Part shown: one piece after another, positions 35,792-43,005 of the stretch | Layout: every line of letters begins with the position of its first letter | Numbering within the stretch: position 1 is the first letter of the stretch | Assembly: GCF_005938745.2 (NCBI RefSeq) | Contig: NZ_VCBX02000001.1 | Span: 3,134,001-3,198,000, forward strand | Direction: 5' to 3' | Length of the DNA: 64,000 nt | Source: Rhodococcus sp. KBS0724 | GTDB lineage: Bacteria; Actinomycetota; Actinomycetes; Mycobacteriales; Mycobacteriaceae | Program-made: the position numbers and the translations under genes | The notes under the pieces: generated by a model | What the model was told of the DNA's origin: nothing | The model's database searches: none | What the model saw: the letters and a program-made list of their open reading frames with translations, nothing else

Positions 35792-36067
35792 GTAGCGGTC
35801 GTTTTGCCCACGCTGAGGGTTTCTCAGTGTCGCCAGGCGGCGTGAATTTTGTCTTGACGCATCCAGGAATCCGAATTGCCGCATTCAGCAATTGGACGAC
35901 TGTTCATGTGGTAGACATCACAACGCCTGGCGTAATCGGGACGGCAGACGCAAGCGGTGGATCTCTCACGAGATTCGTTCACCGCGGCGGTTTTCGCGTG
36001 CCGTAACGCGCCGAGCCGCCGGCGCTTGCGCCGCGCGACACTGTTGTCTCGAGGAGGCTTGTCTACG
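35792..36067 (+). promoter_or_regulatory. Spacer between ppc and the PucR-type gene
   Basis: No gene is supported here. CTGAG (35813-35817) and CTCAG (35823-35827) make a small stem just after ppc, which is a weak terminator candidate. AATTGC (35874-35879) and GCAATT (35888-35893) form a 6-8-6 inverted repeat that could be an operator. GAGGAGG (36051-36057) is the ribosome binding site that fixes the next start. A frame opens at GTG 35957 in phase with the regulator but lacks such a site. Confidence 0.4.
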
Positions 36068-37327
36068 ATGTCCACTGCGCTGTTGAACACCCCTGGGCCA
36101 CTCATGCTGGGAGGCGAACCCGCCTCCACTGCGGTTCGCGACTTCGTGCCGATAGCGGCCGAACTTGTGAAGGACTTCTCCCACGCCAGCCCGACCTTCA
36201 AAGCCTTCAACATGCAATCCGTGCAGGAAGACATGGTTGCGGTGACGGCGCAGGGATTGCAACTCGCGATCCAGCTCATGGACCACAGGAAACTCCCCAC
36301 TGACCGCGACCTGGACAGTATTCACACGCTGACAGTTCGGCAGGCCCATAAAGGCGTCCCGCTCAGTGCCATCCTGGCACTGACAGACGAGGGCATCAGT
36401 GTCATCCGTAACCGCATCCTCAGCAGGGCGGATGCCGAGGATGCCGCCAACCTCAAGGAGCTCAACCAACTCATTTTCACAGCCGCGCAGCGGCTTCACT
36501 CGTTTGTCTCGGTCAGCTATCTGGCCGCGATCCCGGCCGGCGCGCAGCTCGAGGAAAGCTCTGCCGGCGCCCTCGTGAAGGCGATGCTGGACGGTGGCGA
36601 TCCCACCGAGATCGCGTTGCAGATGGGCATCGAGCTCGCACCCCGCTATCTCGTCCTGCGGCTCCTCGTGAACCTGCCGAAGCCTCGGCCAGGAGCCCGG
36701 GACGGCGCGCATCAGCGTCTGCAGGCCTACCGTGATCTGGCCGCGGCACAAGCGAAGGTCGCTGCCCACTTCGGGGCGAAGTTGCTCGAAGCCCCTGCGC
36801 CGCAACGCGGCCTTGTTCTGATCGAGGGCACACCTCATTGGGGGTTGGTGTCTGAAGTCGTACGCCAGGCGCAGGCCAAAATCGGGGTGGAGATCACAGC
36901 TGTCGGCGAGAATGCCGCACTCGAGGATCTCGCCGCGGCCCAGCGGAGCACTCGCGAGTTGGTCCACCTCGTCCGGAGGTTGGGGCTACCCGCGCAGTCG
37001 TACCGGATGGAGGACCTCGCGCTCGAGTATCAGCTGACCCGGAGCGGCCCTGGCCGTGACAGCCTGATCGACCTACTCAGGCCACTGGACAACAACCCTG
37101 AACTGTTGCAAACGCTGTCCGTGCACCTGGCGAACGACCAACACCGGCAGCGCACCGCGTCGGCGTTGGGCCTGCACACAAACACTGTCGACAACCGGAT
37201 CAAACGCATCGCACAACTGACCGGATTGGACCCGACTTTGCCCTCTGAGCTGCTCAAACTGCGCGCCGCGATGATCGCACTGACCTTCGTCAGCACCGAT
37301 GTGGACGTCCGTCCAGTGAAACTGTGA
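36068..37327 (+). CDS. PucR/CdaR-type transcriptional regulator
   Basis: A 419-residue cytoplasmic regulator. The C-terminal PucR helix-turn-helix is clear: DNNPELLQTLSVHLAN, then TASALGLHTNTVDNRIKRI near residues 364-382. The N-terminal half has an RsbRD-like segment, LTVRQAHKGVPLSAILAL, and a middle part resembling the GGDEF-like domain of CdaR/PucR proteins. ATG 36068 is chosen because GAGGAGG lies ten bases upstream; the in-phase GTG 35957 has no such signal. The gene stands directly upstream, on the same strand, of four tiny peptide genes, which makes it their likely regulator. No ligand can be read. Confidence 0.88.
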   Translation: MSTALLNTPGPLMLGGEPASTAVRDFVPIAAELVKDFSHASPTFKAFNMQSVQEDMVAVTAQGLQLAIQLMDHRKLPTDRDLDSIHTLTVRQAHKGVPLSAILALTDEGISVIRNRILSRADAEDAANLKELNQLIFTAAQRLHSFVSVSYLAAIPAGAQLEESSAGALVKAMLDGGDPTEIALQMGIELAPRYLVLRLLVNLPKPRPGARDGAHQRLQAYRDLAAAQAKVAAHFGAKLLEAPAPQRGLVLIEGTPHWGLVSEVVRQAQAKIGVEITAVGENAALEDLAAAQRSTRELVHLVRRLGLPAQSYRMEDLALEYQLTRSGPGRDSLIDLLRPLDNNPELLQTLSVHLANDQHRQRTASALGLHTNTVDNRIKRIAQLTGLDPTLPSELLKLRAAMIALTFVSTDVDVRPVKL

Positions 37328-37453
37328 AAACTCACATAACTCACTAGTAACAATCCACTTTTCACGGTTGGACTCCACCTTTCGGTTGAGAAACAAGTTA
37401 TAAAAATGTGGCGCGAATCACCGCGCAGACCAGTAACGAAAAAGGGGAAAGAC

Positions 37454-37567
37454 ATGATCAACGGCCAGGAAAACGCTTTGCTCGGTGCCTTCTTCGACAC
37501 CATCCTGCAGCTGTTCAATGCGGGCAGCACCGGCACCGGCTCGACGAATGGTGGCGGCGTCGCCTAG
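37454..37567 (+). CDS. Tiny hydrophobic/Gly-Ser peptide 1 (37 aa)
   Basis: A 37-residue open frame starting ATG 37454 behind AGGGGAA (37443-37449). The peptide is MINGQENALLGAFFDTI then LQLFNAGS followed by a Gly/Thr/Ser/Asn tail. The first half is a hydrophobic or amphipathic helix candidate; there is no signal peptide, cysteine or known domain. Codons are strongly C/G-ending, as expected for a translated rhodococcal gene. It shares the LFNAGS-type core with peptides 2 and 4. A perfect 15-bp hairpin follows 10 bases after its TAG. Function unknown. Confidence 0.75.
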   Translation: MINGQENALLGAFFDTILQLFNAGSTGTGSTNGGGVA

Positions 37568-37577
37568 GGGCGCATTC

Positions 37578-37638
37578 GTGCCCCTGCGCGAAACTTCGCG
37601 CAGGGGCACGGCTCTCGCCCCCACTATCTGAGGGGGCG
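37578..37638 (+). terminator. Two consecutive strong hairpins between peptide genes 1 and 2
   Basis: GTGCCCCTGCGCGAA (37578-37592) pairs exactly with TTCGCGCAGGGGCAC (37595-37609) around a two-base centre, and CGCCCCC (37616-37622) pairs with GGGGGCG (37632-37638). The double structure could terminate most transcription after peptide 1 or protect the upstream RNA from 3' decay. No T tract is present. Confidence 0.7.
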
Positions 37639-37675
37639 ACCACACCGCCGCCCCGCTTAGACCAGGAGCAAATCC

Positions 37676-37819
37676 ATGATCGCCGCACCAACAACCGGCG
37701 CTTTGGCCGTCGTCATGAACACCGTCCTGCAGATGTTCAACGCGGGCAGCAGCTTCCTCTTCACCAATAACGCACCGGTCGGGGGTGGGGGCGAAGTCCC
37801 CCCGGCAACCACGCCCTGA
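37676..37819 (+). CDS. Tiny hydrophobic/Gly-rich peptide 2 (47 aa)
   Basis: A 47-residue frame starting ATG 37676, with AGGAG at 37663-37667. The peptide reads MIAAPTTGALAVVMNTV, then LQMFNAGSS, then FLFTNNAPV and a GGGGE, Pro/Thr-ending tail. The hydrophobic N-terminal part followed by the AGS motif parallels peptides 1 and 4. It has no cysteine, signal peptide or known domain. G/C runs at the end of the coding sequence can also form a hairpin in the RNA. Confidence 0.75.
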   Translation: MIAAPTTGALAVVMNTVLQMFNAGSSFLFTNNAPVGGGGEVPPATTP

Positions 37820-37863
37820 TTGCCCCACTCGCTCGGACCGCAACGTCGCAGACAGGAATTATC

Positions 37864-38007
37864 GTGATCAACTCGCCGTACACCCAGGGCAGCCTGGTCA
37901 TCGACTTCGGCTCTCTCGCAAGCGCACTCGGTCTCGGCAGCGCCGGCCCTATCGTCTCGTTCGGCAGCGCCGGAAGTATTGAATTCAGTAGCGTCGGCGG
38001 ATCTTGA
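37864..38007 (+). CDS. Tiny Gly/Ser-rich peptide 3 (47 aa)
   Basis: A 47-residue frame starting GTG 37864 after AGGAA (37854-37858). The peptide is MINSPYTQGSLVIDFGS followed by LASALGLGSAG and repeated GS-containing steps (FGSAGS, SVGGS). It lacks the LFNAGS core but shares the short length, the M-I-N or M-I start of peptides 1 and 2, and Gly/Ser low complexity. The stop overlaps the region of an alternative start of the next frame. Function unknown. Confidence 0.68.
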   Translation: MINSPYTQGSLVIDFGSLASALGLGSAGPIVSFGSAGSIEFSSVGGS

Positions 38008-38069
38008 CAGACCTCACCGTCTCGCCCGCACATCTTTATCCACTCGCGAACCAGAAAGCAGGTCTTCCT

Positions 38070-38237
38070 GTGCCCACAATTCCGCTTACCGGCGACCCCG
38101 TTGTCATCAACATCATTGTCCAGCTCTTCAGTGCGGGCAGCAGCAATGCGCTTGCCTTGGGCGGCGTCGGGAGCAGCGGCCTCGGTAGCACCGGGCTCGG
38201 TAGCTTTGACTCGGCGAGCCTCGGTAGCGCCGCGTAA
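38070..38237 (+). CDS. Tiny hydrophobic/Gly-Ser repeat peptide 4 (55 aa)
   Basis: A 55-residue frame starting GTG 38070, with GCAGG nine bases upstream. The N-terminal part is MPTIPLTGDPVVINII, then VQLFSAGSS, and the tail has GLGS/GFDS-like repeats (GSSGLGSTGLGS). This is the longest and most repetitive of the four. A start at TTG 38004 would extend it by 22 residues that include HLYPLANQK, but that has no Shine-Dalgarno. A long inverted repeat closes the cluster about 60 bases downstream. Confidence 0.72.
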   Translation: MPTIPLTGDPVVINIIVQLFSAGSSNALALGGVGSSGLGSTGLGSFDSASLGSAA

Positions 38238-38297
38238 CAGCTGACCGGCGGCGGTTTTCGATCTGCGCCAGACGGTGCGATGGGTCTGCCTCTGCGT

Positions 38298-38356
38298 GAA
38301 CTGCTCCCCGAAATTGGGACTGAAAAGAATCAGTTCCAGCTTCCGGGGAGCAGTTC
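38298..38356 (+). terminator. Long inverted repeat ending the peptide cluster
   Basis: GAACTGCTCCCCG (38298-38310) and CGGGGAGCAGTTC (38344-38356) are perfect 13-bp arms. The 33-base interior contains a second, slightly imperfect stem (GGGACTGA with TCAGTTCC). It lies between the plus-strand peptide cluster and a minus-strand gene ending at 38392, so it can terminate either. Confidence 0.7.
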
Positions 38357-38391
38357 CGTATGGGCGGCTTCTTGTGTACCAGTGAAGAATC

Positions 38392-38610
38392 TCAGGTCGA
38401 GTAGTCTCGCAGCGTAAAAACGAACCCGACGGCGATCGCAACGACCGCCAGGATGTACACCACAATCCGCAACCACGCCGGGCCGACAAAACTCACGGTA
38501 GTTGCTGCACCTAGAGCCACAATGATCATCACGACGCCGTAAGCCGGTGTGCGTTCCGGATGCTCCCCGTGCCGATGCTGTGAATTCTCCACTACTTCAC
38601 TGTGCGCCAC
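38392..38610 (-). CDS. Small two-helix membrane protein
   Basis: A 72-residue protein if the GTG at 38610 is the start. Residues 24-42 and 46-66 form two hydrophobic helices, preceded by a His/Glu-rich polar N-terminus and ending LRDYST. No ribosome binding site is obvious, so the start is uncertain; a TTG further upstream is in frame. It lies 32 bases after the stop of the next gene on this strand and may be cotranscribed with it. I do not recognise the family. Confidence 0.6.
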   Translation of the reverse strand: MAHSEVVENSQHRHGEHPERTPAYGVVMIIVALGAATTVSFVGPAWLRIVVYILAVVAIAVGFVFTLRDYST

Positions 38611-38642
38611 AGTGGTTGGCAGACGCAATGGTGCGGGTTTTG

Positions 38643-39320
38643 TCAGTGTGAGTACAACTGTGTCTCGAGAGCTGGATTCACGTGGACGGATTCGAGGCGG
38701 GCGAGATCGGCGGACACGACAATCGTGACCACGTCCTCGATCCCGGTTGCAGCGCACCAGGTTTGGTTCGCGGGCCACCAGAAGTTCGGAGTGCGCATCC
38801 GGGTTGCGGGCTGTGCGGGGGACCGGGTTGTCGTGACTACCTGGTAGTCCAGACCGTGTGGGCTTTCCGAGACTCGCGCACAACCTCGGATGGGTTCGTC
38901 GAGGAACCCGCCCCATCCGGCCCAGAAGAGTCCCGCGTGTGCGTCGTCGAAATGCTCGTACACGATATCGACGAGTTCCGGTGGTAGTGATCCCATTTCC
39001 GGCGAGGTATCGAAGATGCCGTCGATTGTGGCATTCGGATCCGGGGGCGTGGTGCTATCGGGAAACCACGCCCCGACGATCTCGGAAAAATGCGTTCCGG
39101 CCACTATCTTCGTGCCGACAGCAGCGGCGATCTGCGCCCATGTCACGGCCCGAGGTTCGCGGTCGTAATCGAGATAGGCCGGGTGCAGGATCCGTAGAAC
39201 ATGCGGGAAGCGGTCCGCCATCCAGTGATCACTCGGTTCTGCATAAGGATAGGGGTAGGGCGCGAGCCATGTCGCGCTATCGGGCGACGGATCGCCGATC
39301 CACCCTAGGCGTGGGGACAT
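38643..39320 (-). CDS. Conserved hypothetical protein
   Basis: A 225-residue, Trp/Pro/Tyr-rich soluble protein starting MSPRLGWIGDPSPDSATW. It has no signal peptide or membrane helix. Segments such as HWMADRFPHVLRILHPAY and ARVSESPHGLDYQVVTTTR look structured and the codon pattern is that of a genuine gene, but I recognise no catalytic motif. The two cysteines are isolated. The neighbouring small membrane protein gene follows on the same strand. Confidence 0.65.
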   Translation of the reverse strand: MSPRLGWIGDPSPDSATWLAPYPYPYAEPSDHWMADRFPHVLRILHPAYLDYDREPRAVTWAQIAAAVGTKIVAGTHFSEIVGAWFPDSTTPPDPNATIDGIFDTSPEMGSLPPELVDIVYEHFDDAHAGLFWAGWGGFLDEPIRGCARVSESPHGLDYQVVTTTRSPAQPATRMRTPNFWWPANQTWCAATGIEDVVTIVVSADLARLESVHVNPALETQLYSH

Positions 39321-39332
39321 GCTGCGTTCATA

Positions 39333-39689
39333 TCAGGAACAGACTTGCTGAAACGTTGTGGCTTCCGGTCGTACTCGATAGCGCTTCTCTTTTCCATCGG
39401 CTTCGAAAACAGCGGAGGTTTCCGATAATTGGGTCATCGTGCCCTTCTGATACGGATCATCCCAGCCGGAGGGGGAGTTGTTCTGCCGGGCATCAGAACT
39501 GATTGCTTCCCAGTACTTTCCTGCGAACTTGGCTTCTCGCGCACCGCAATGTGTGTACATCTTGTAGCTGTAGGCCGTCCCGATTTCAACCTTGTCCGGA
39601 GATGGTTCCGACGGTGTTCCGCATCCAGTTGCACACGCTGTGACCAGCATTGCCATGCATAGCCAGCGCGTTGCCGAATGCCTCGTCAT
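39333..39689 (-). CDS. Putative lipoprotein
   Basis: A 118-residue exported protein. The signal peptide ends in a lipobox-like LVTAC, making Cys19 the likely lipidated residue; a second cysteine follows four residues on. The mature part, CGTPSEPSPDKVEIGTAY through a C-terminal TTFQQVCS, is small and polar, with three Cys that could pair. No domain is recognised. It lies 12 bases upstream (on the minus strand) of the 225-residue hypothetical gene, suggesting a shared transcript. Confidence 0.7.
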   Translation of the reverse strand: MTRHSATRWLCMAMLVTACATGCGTPSEPSPDKVEIGTAYSYKMYTHCGAREAKFAGKYWEAISSDARQNNSPSGWDDPYQKGTMTQLSETSAVFEADGKEKRYRVRPEATTFQQVCS

Positions 39690-39731
39690 GCATCGACAGT
39701 AGCGTTTCGGTTGGCATGTTCGATCGAACTC

Positions 39732-40739
39732 CTATATTTCGAATATCAACGTGAAGCGGCCTTCCGGAGTCCACACCCCTGCTGCTACGCGTCCTGCATC
39801 GAGGGAAACCAGCGTCTCGAGGTCGCCCTCGTCACGGAAGTCGAGCAGCAAACGGGCGCGCACTGGCTCACCGAGGCTCTCGTTCGTCACTACGAGAGAA
39901 TCTTCCATGGCATAGATAGCAATTCGTTCCTCATTGATCCAGCACGCCGCTAGACCGATGCCGATCTCGGTGACCAGGTCATCTGCTGAGAGCCGACCGA
40001 TTTCGTCCATCGAGGGCCATGCCAAAACGCGCGCCGTTTCGGGATCATCTGGGTACGGAGTGACGAGCAACCGGGTGCCGGACGGATTGAAGCCGGCGAT
40101 CACGGGGTCTTGCCCGCAGAGGATTTCATCGACCCGAAGAGACCCGCTGATGACCTCGACCCGTTGCGCAACACAGCCATCCTGACCCATCGGAAACTCG
40201 ATCACGACAACGAGTTCAGTCGGGTGCGGAATGATGAAGGCAGTCGCGCCGTCGGCGTCAATGGTGGCCTCGTCCACTACGTCACCAGTGGCCGGGTTGA
40301 TGAGAAGAACGCGGTGCGTTTCCGCCGCTGGTGCGGTGGCGATCAGGAGGTCACCGACAAAAGCTGCTGCGTCGCAGTTCACATCCGCGACTGTCACTGC
40401 GGCTTCGGGTGTACCGGTGGCTGCGACTGTACCGGGGGCTGCGCCGAGGATCAGCAGGTTCGAGCCGTCAGATACCGCAAGATGTTCGAGCCCACGTGCG
40501 GCCAGCACACGGGATGCTTCAAGCTCGTGTGCTGCAATCTCTTCGAGTTGGTCGTCTAATAGTCGGACAATGCCATCTTGGTACTGGACGAACTGGCGAT
40601 GTCCCTCAACGGTTCCGGCATCGACGAGCGACAACTGGCCGTCAATCATTGCTATGGCATTCGTTCGCGCGCGCATGCTCCAAGTATCTACTGTTCCAAT
40701 GCCGGCTCGAATCGATCCGTGGCTGTTTACTTCGCGCAT
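39732..40739 (-). CDS. Possible beta-propeller-like hypothetical protein
   Basis: A protein of 335 residues from ATG 40739, or 314 from ATG 40676. The body consists of short alternating hydrophobic strands with turns, for example GSNLLILGA, AFVGDLLIATA, ELVVVIEFPMG and SLVVTNESLG, which resembles a beta-propeller of the WD40/quinoprotein kind. No signal peptide or catalytic motif is seen. Neither candidate start has a clear ribosome binding site. The start faces a divergent plus-strand gene at 40765, so the two share a 25-base promoter region. Confidence 0.65.
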   Translation of the reverse strand: MREVNSHGSIRAGIGTVDTWSMRARTNAIAMIDGQLSLVDAGTVEGHRQFVQYQDGIVRLLDDQLEEIAAHELEASRVLAARGLEHLAVSDGSNLLILGAAPGTVAATGTPEAAVTVADVNCDAAAFVGDLLIATAPAAETHRVLLINPATGDVVDEATIDADGATAFIIPHPTELVVVIEFPMGQDGCVAQRVEVISGSLRVDEILCGQDPVIAGFNPSGTRLLVTPYPDDPETARVLAWPSMDEIGRLSADDLVTEIGIGLAACWINEERIAIYAMEDSLVVTNESLGEPVRARLLLDFRDEGDLETLVSLDAGRVAAGVWTPEGRFTLIFEI

Positions 40740-40764
40740 CCGAGTGTTGTGCCACTATCGGCAG

Positions 40765-41178
40765 ATGGCGGTGCGATGGTACGAAAGTGAACGGCTGGAC
40801 CGGTGGTATTTCACAGTGGCGTCGGTCTTGCTGATTGTCGTGATCGGCCCCTCCCAAGTCGGAGCGGTGACGTCGTCACCCTCAGCGTGGGATTGTGTTG
40901 TATTCGGGATCTGGGTGGTCGCTGCTGTCGGGTCGGTCGTTTTTGCGATTCGACATTGGCGCAATCGGAACACTCCCACGCAGAGCAGTCTTGCCGGCTC
41001 GATCGATCCCGCCGACATTCCGGTTGCCGACGTGCAGTCCGCAGTGTCATCGCACACGCAGCGGATCTCCGCCATCAAAATGCTACGAGAGCAGCATCGT
41101 GGACTAGGGCTCAAAGACGCCGCGGATCTGGTCGACACAGAGTTACGCCGCCGTGAGATAGGGGAGAGCGATATGTGA
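40765..41178 (+). CDS. Membrane-anchored L7/L12 C-terminal-domain-like protein
   Basis: A 137-residue protein with two membrane segments (about residues 15-36 and 42-64). The cytoplasmic C-terminal part, RISAIKMLREQHRGLGLKDA then ADLVDTELRRR, resembles the helix-turn-helix-like C-terminal domain of ribosomal protein L7/L12, in which a K-x-LRE-x-GLGLK-x-A-x-LVD pattern is conserved. Such membrane-linked L12-like domains occur in actinobacteria with no known function. Start ATG 40765 is very close to the divergent hypothetical gene. It is not a ribosomal protein. Confidence 0.65.
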   Translation: MAVRWYESERLDRWYFTVASVLLIVVIGPSQVGAVTSSPSAWDCVVFGIWVVAAVGSVVFAIRHWRNRNTPTQSSLAGSIDPADIPVADVQSAVSSHTQRISAIKMLREQHRGLGLKDAADLVDTELRRREIGESDM

Positions 41179-41214
41179 GCGATTAGGCCTCCAGAAACAG
41201 CCTTCACGCATACG

Positions 41215-41234
41215 AATGTAACCAGTGATACATT
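41215..41234 (+). promoter_or_regulatory. Palindrome overlapping leaderless promoter of the ChrB-N gene
   Basis: AATGTA (41215-41220) and TACATT (41229-41234) form an inverted repeat with an 8-base centre. TACATT also fits a -10 box placed seven bases before GTG 41242, consistent with a leaderless transcript and repressor control. Confidence 0.55.
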
Positions 41235-41241
41235 TTTCAAT

Positions 41242-41820
41242 GTGAACATCGAATCATCCGTGAGTTGGCGGATAATCCTGATCAAGATTGCTGCCGAGCC
41301 GACGCGTCATCGCGTGGCAGTGTGGCGAGAACTTCGCAAAGTAGGAGCGTTGTCGATCGGTCAAGGCACCTGGGCCGTGCCCAACGTGCCGGCATTCACT
41401 GCCGGTGTCGACCGTGCAAAAGAACTTGTAGACCGCGCATCCGGTGAGATCGTCTTCCTCAACGCAACGGGTGCGAGCGACGAAGACAACTCGCGATTCG
41501 CCGCCATGTTCACCGCGGCTCGCGAGGAAGACTGGGGCGAATTCCTGTCGGACTGCGCAAAATACGAGGACGAGCTCGACAAGGAGATCCGGATCAAGAA
41601 ATTCACACTCGCAGAACTCGAGGAAGAAGAGCAGAGCCTGGACAGGCTTCGTCGTTGGCATCGAGACTTGAAGGCGCGCGACGTATTTGGCGCGAGCAAT
41701 GCCGCAAGCGCGACCGCGGCGCTCCAACAGTGCACCCTGCGGTTCGAGGACTACTCGGAGCGAGTGATCAACGCACTGCATTCTCCCGACGGTAATGACA
41801 ACGGGATCGGTCATGAGTGA
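41242..41820 (+). CDS. ChrB N-terminal domain protein
   Basis: A 192-residue protein matching the N-terminal domain of the chromate-resistance regulator ChrB: WRIILIKIAAEPTRHRVAVW, KVGALSIGQGTWAVPN, and a coiled Glu-rich helix, ELEEEEQSLDRLRRWHRDLK. The C-terminal ChrB catalytic or metal-binding domain is absent. It overlaps the downstream MFS gene by eight bases, so it is likely its regulator or partner. The start GTG 41242 lies seven bases after a -10-like TACATT, without Shine-Dalgarno; GTG 41260 is an alternative. Confidence 0.8.
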   Translation: MNIESSVSWRIILIKIAAEPTRHRVAVWRELRKVGALSIGQGTWAVPNVPAFTAGVDRAKELVDRASGEIVFLNATGASDEDNSRFAAMFTAAREEDWGEFLSDCAKYEDELDKEIRIKKFTLAELEEEEQSLDRLRRWHRDLKARDVFGASNAASATAALQQCTLRFEDYSERVINALHSPDGNDNGIGHE

Positions 41821-42994
41821 CAACAAGGAACAGGTCGAAGGGGCGCGATGGCAGATGTGGCCGCTGTACGCGGCCGGATTCACGACTGCGTTCGGAGCCC
41901 ATGCCGTTGCCGCGAACCTTGTGTTCGATCTCGACGATCTTGCGAGTTCTCTGCTCTATCTGGGTCTGCTGCTGGCTCTGTACGACGGAGCCGAAGTCCT
42001 GCTCAAACCCGTGTTCGGTACGCTCGCGGACCGGATCGGTGCCAAGCCGGTTCTGCTCGGTGGGCTCGTCGCATTTGCCGCAGCGTCGTTGCTGTTTGTT
42101 CTTGTCGCAGATACGGATTGGTTGTGGTTGGCGCGCTTGGGTCAAGGCGCGGCAGCATCGGCATTCTCGCCGGCAGCAAGTTCGTCAGTCGCCAGATTGA
42201 CTCGAAAAGGCAAACACGGCAGTGCATTCGGAACCTACGGGTTCTACAAGAGCCTCGGCTACACACTGGGCCCATTGCTCGGAGGCGTGATCGTCTGGGT
42301 CGGCGGTCTCACACTTCTGTTTGCAGTCATGACCGTTCTGGCTCTGGTTGTCGCCATCTGGGCGCGGGTCTCGGTGCCGACACTTCCGCCGCTACCTCGG
42401 ACACGGCAAACCGTCGTCGATCTGGCTCGACGCCTGAGCGATCGTCAGTTCCTCGGTCCCACCGCAGCTCTCGCGGCGTCGACCGCCGCATTGTCGGTAG
42501 GCGTGGGGTTTCTCCCGGTTGTCGGCGTTGACGCCGGACTTGGGCCGATAGCGACTGGTGCGGCCGTATCAGTACTGGCGTTGTGTGCGGCATTTGCTCA
42601 ACCACGAACAGGACGTGCGCTCGACGCCGGAAAAATCACGGTGCAGCGCGGTGTGGCCTGCGGATTGGTTGTCACGGCTGCCGGTCTTGCGCTTGCCATG
42701 ATTCCGGGGTTGGTCGGAATTCTCACCGCGGCAATTGCCGTCGGCATCGGCACCGGCATCATCACGCCCTTGGGGTTTGCCGCACTCGCTGCATCGACGC
42801 CCGAGGAACGGATGGGTCAGACGATGGGTGCAGCCGAATTGGGCCGCGAACTCGGCGACGCGGGTGGTCCGCTGATCGTTGCGGGCGTGGCGGCCGTCGC
42901 AACACTGACGGCGGGCTTCGGTGTGCTTGCCGTGATCACTCTGTTGATCGGCGCCGATTCCGCACGTCAACGCACGGTCCGCTCAACCCAATAG
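41813..42994 (+). CDS. MFS exporter coupled to ChrB-N protein
   Basis: A 393-residue MFS transporter with about twelve membrane helices. Motif A-like KPVFGTLADRIGAKPVLLGG follows helix 2, and helix 5 has FYKSLGYTLGPLLGGVI. ATG 41813 overlaps the ChrB-N stop by eight bases, which decides this start over an in-frame one at 41795. In other bacteria ChrB accompanies the ChrA chromate exporter; here the transporter is of the MFS kind, so the exported ion or drug is not known. Confidence 0.88.
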   Translation: MSDNKEQVEGARWQMWPLYAAGFTTAFGAHAVAANLVFDLDDLASSLLYLGLLLALYDGAEVLLKPVFGTLADRIGAKPVLLGGLVAFAAASLLFVLVADTDWLWLARLGQGAAASAFSPAASSSVARLTRKGKHGSAFGTYGFYKSLGYTLGPLLGGVIVWVGGLTLLFAVMTVLALVVAIWARVSVPTLPPLPRTRQTVVDLARRLSDRQFLGPTAALAASTAALSVGVGFLPVVGVDAGLGPIATGAAVSVLALCAAFAQPRTGRALDAGKITVQRGVACGLVVTAAGLALAMIPGLVGILTAAIAVGIGTGIITPLGFAALAASTPEERMGQTMGAAELGRELGDAGGPLIVAGVAAVATLTAGFGVLAVITLLIGADSARQRTVRSTQ

Positions 42995-43005
42995 GATTCG
43001 GCCTC

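Noticed and set aside
35957..36067. Longer N-terminus of the PucR-type regulator
   Set aside because: The added 37 residues are Arg/Ser-rich and unconserved in type, and the strong GAGGAGG is placed for ATG 36068.
38004..38069. TTG start extending peptide 4 by 22 residues
   Set aside because: No Shine-Dalgarno for TTG 38004, which overlaps the peptide 3 stop; the GTG at 38070 has one.
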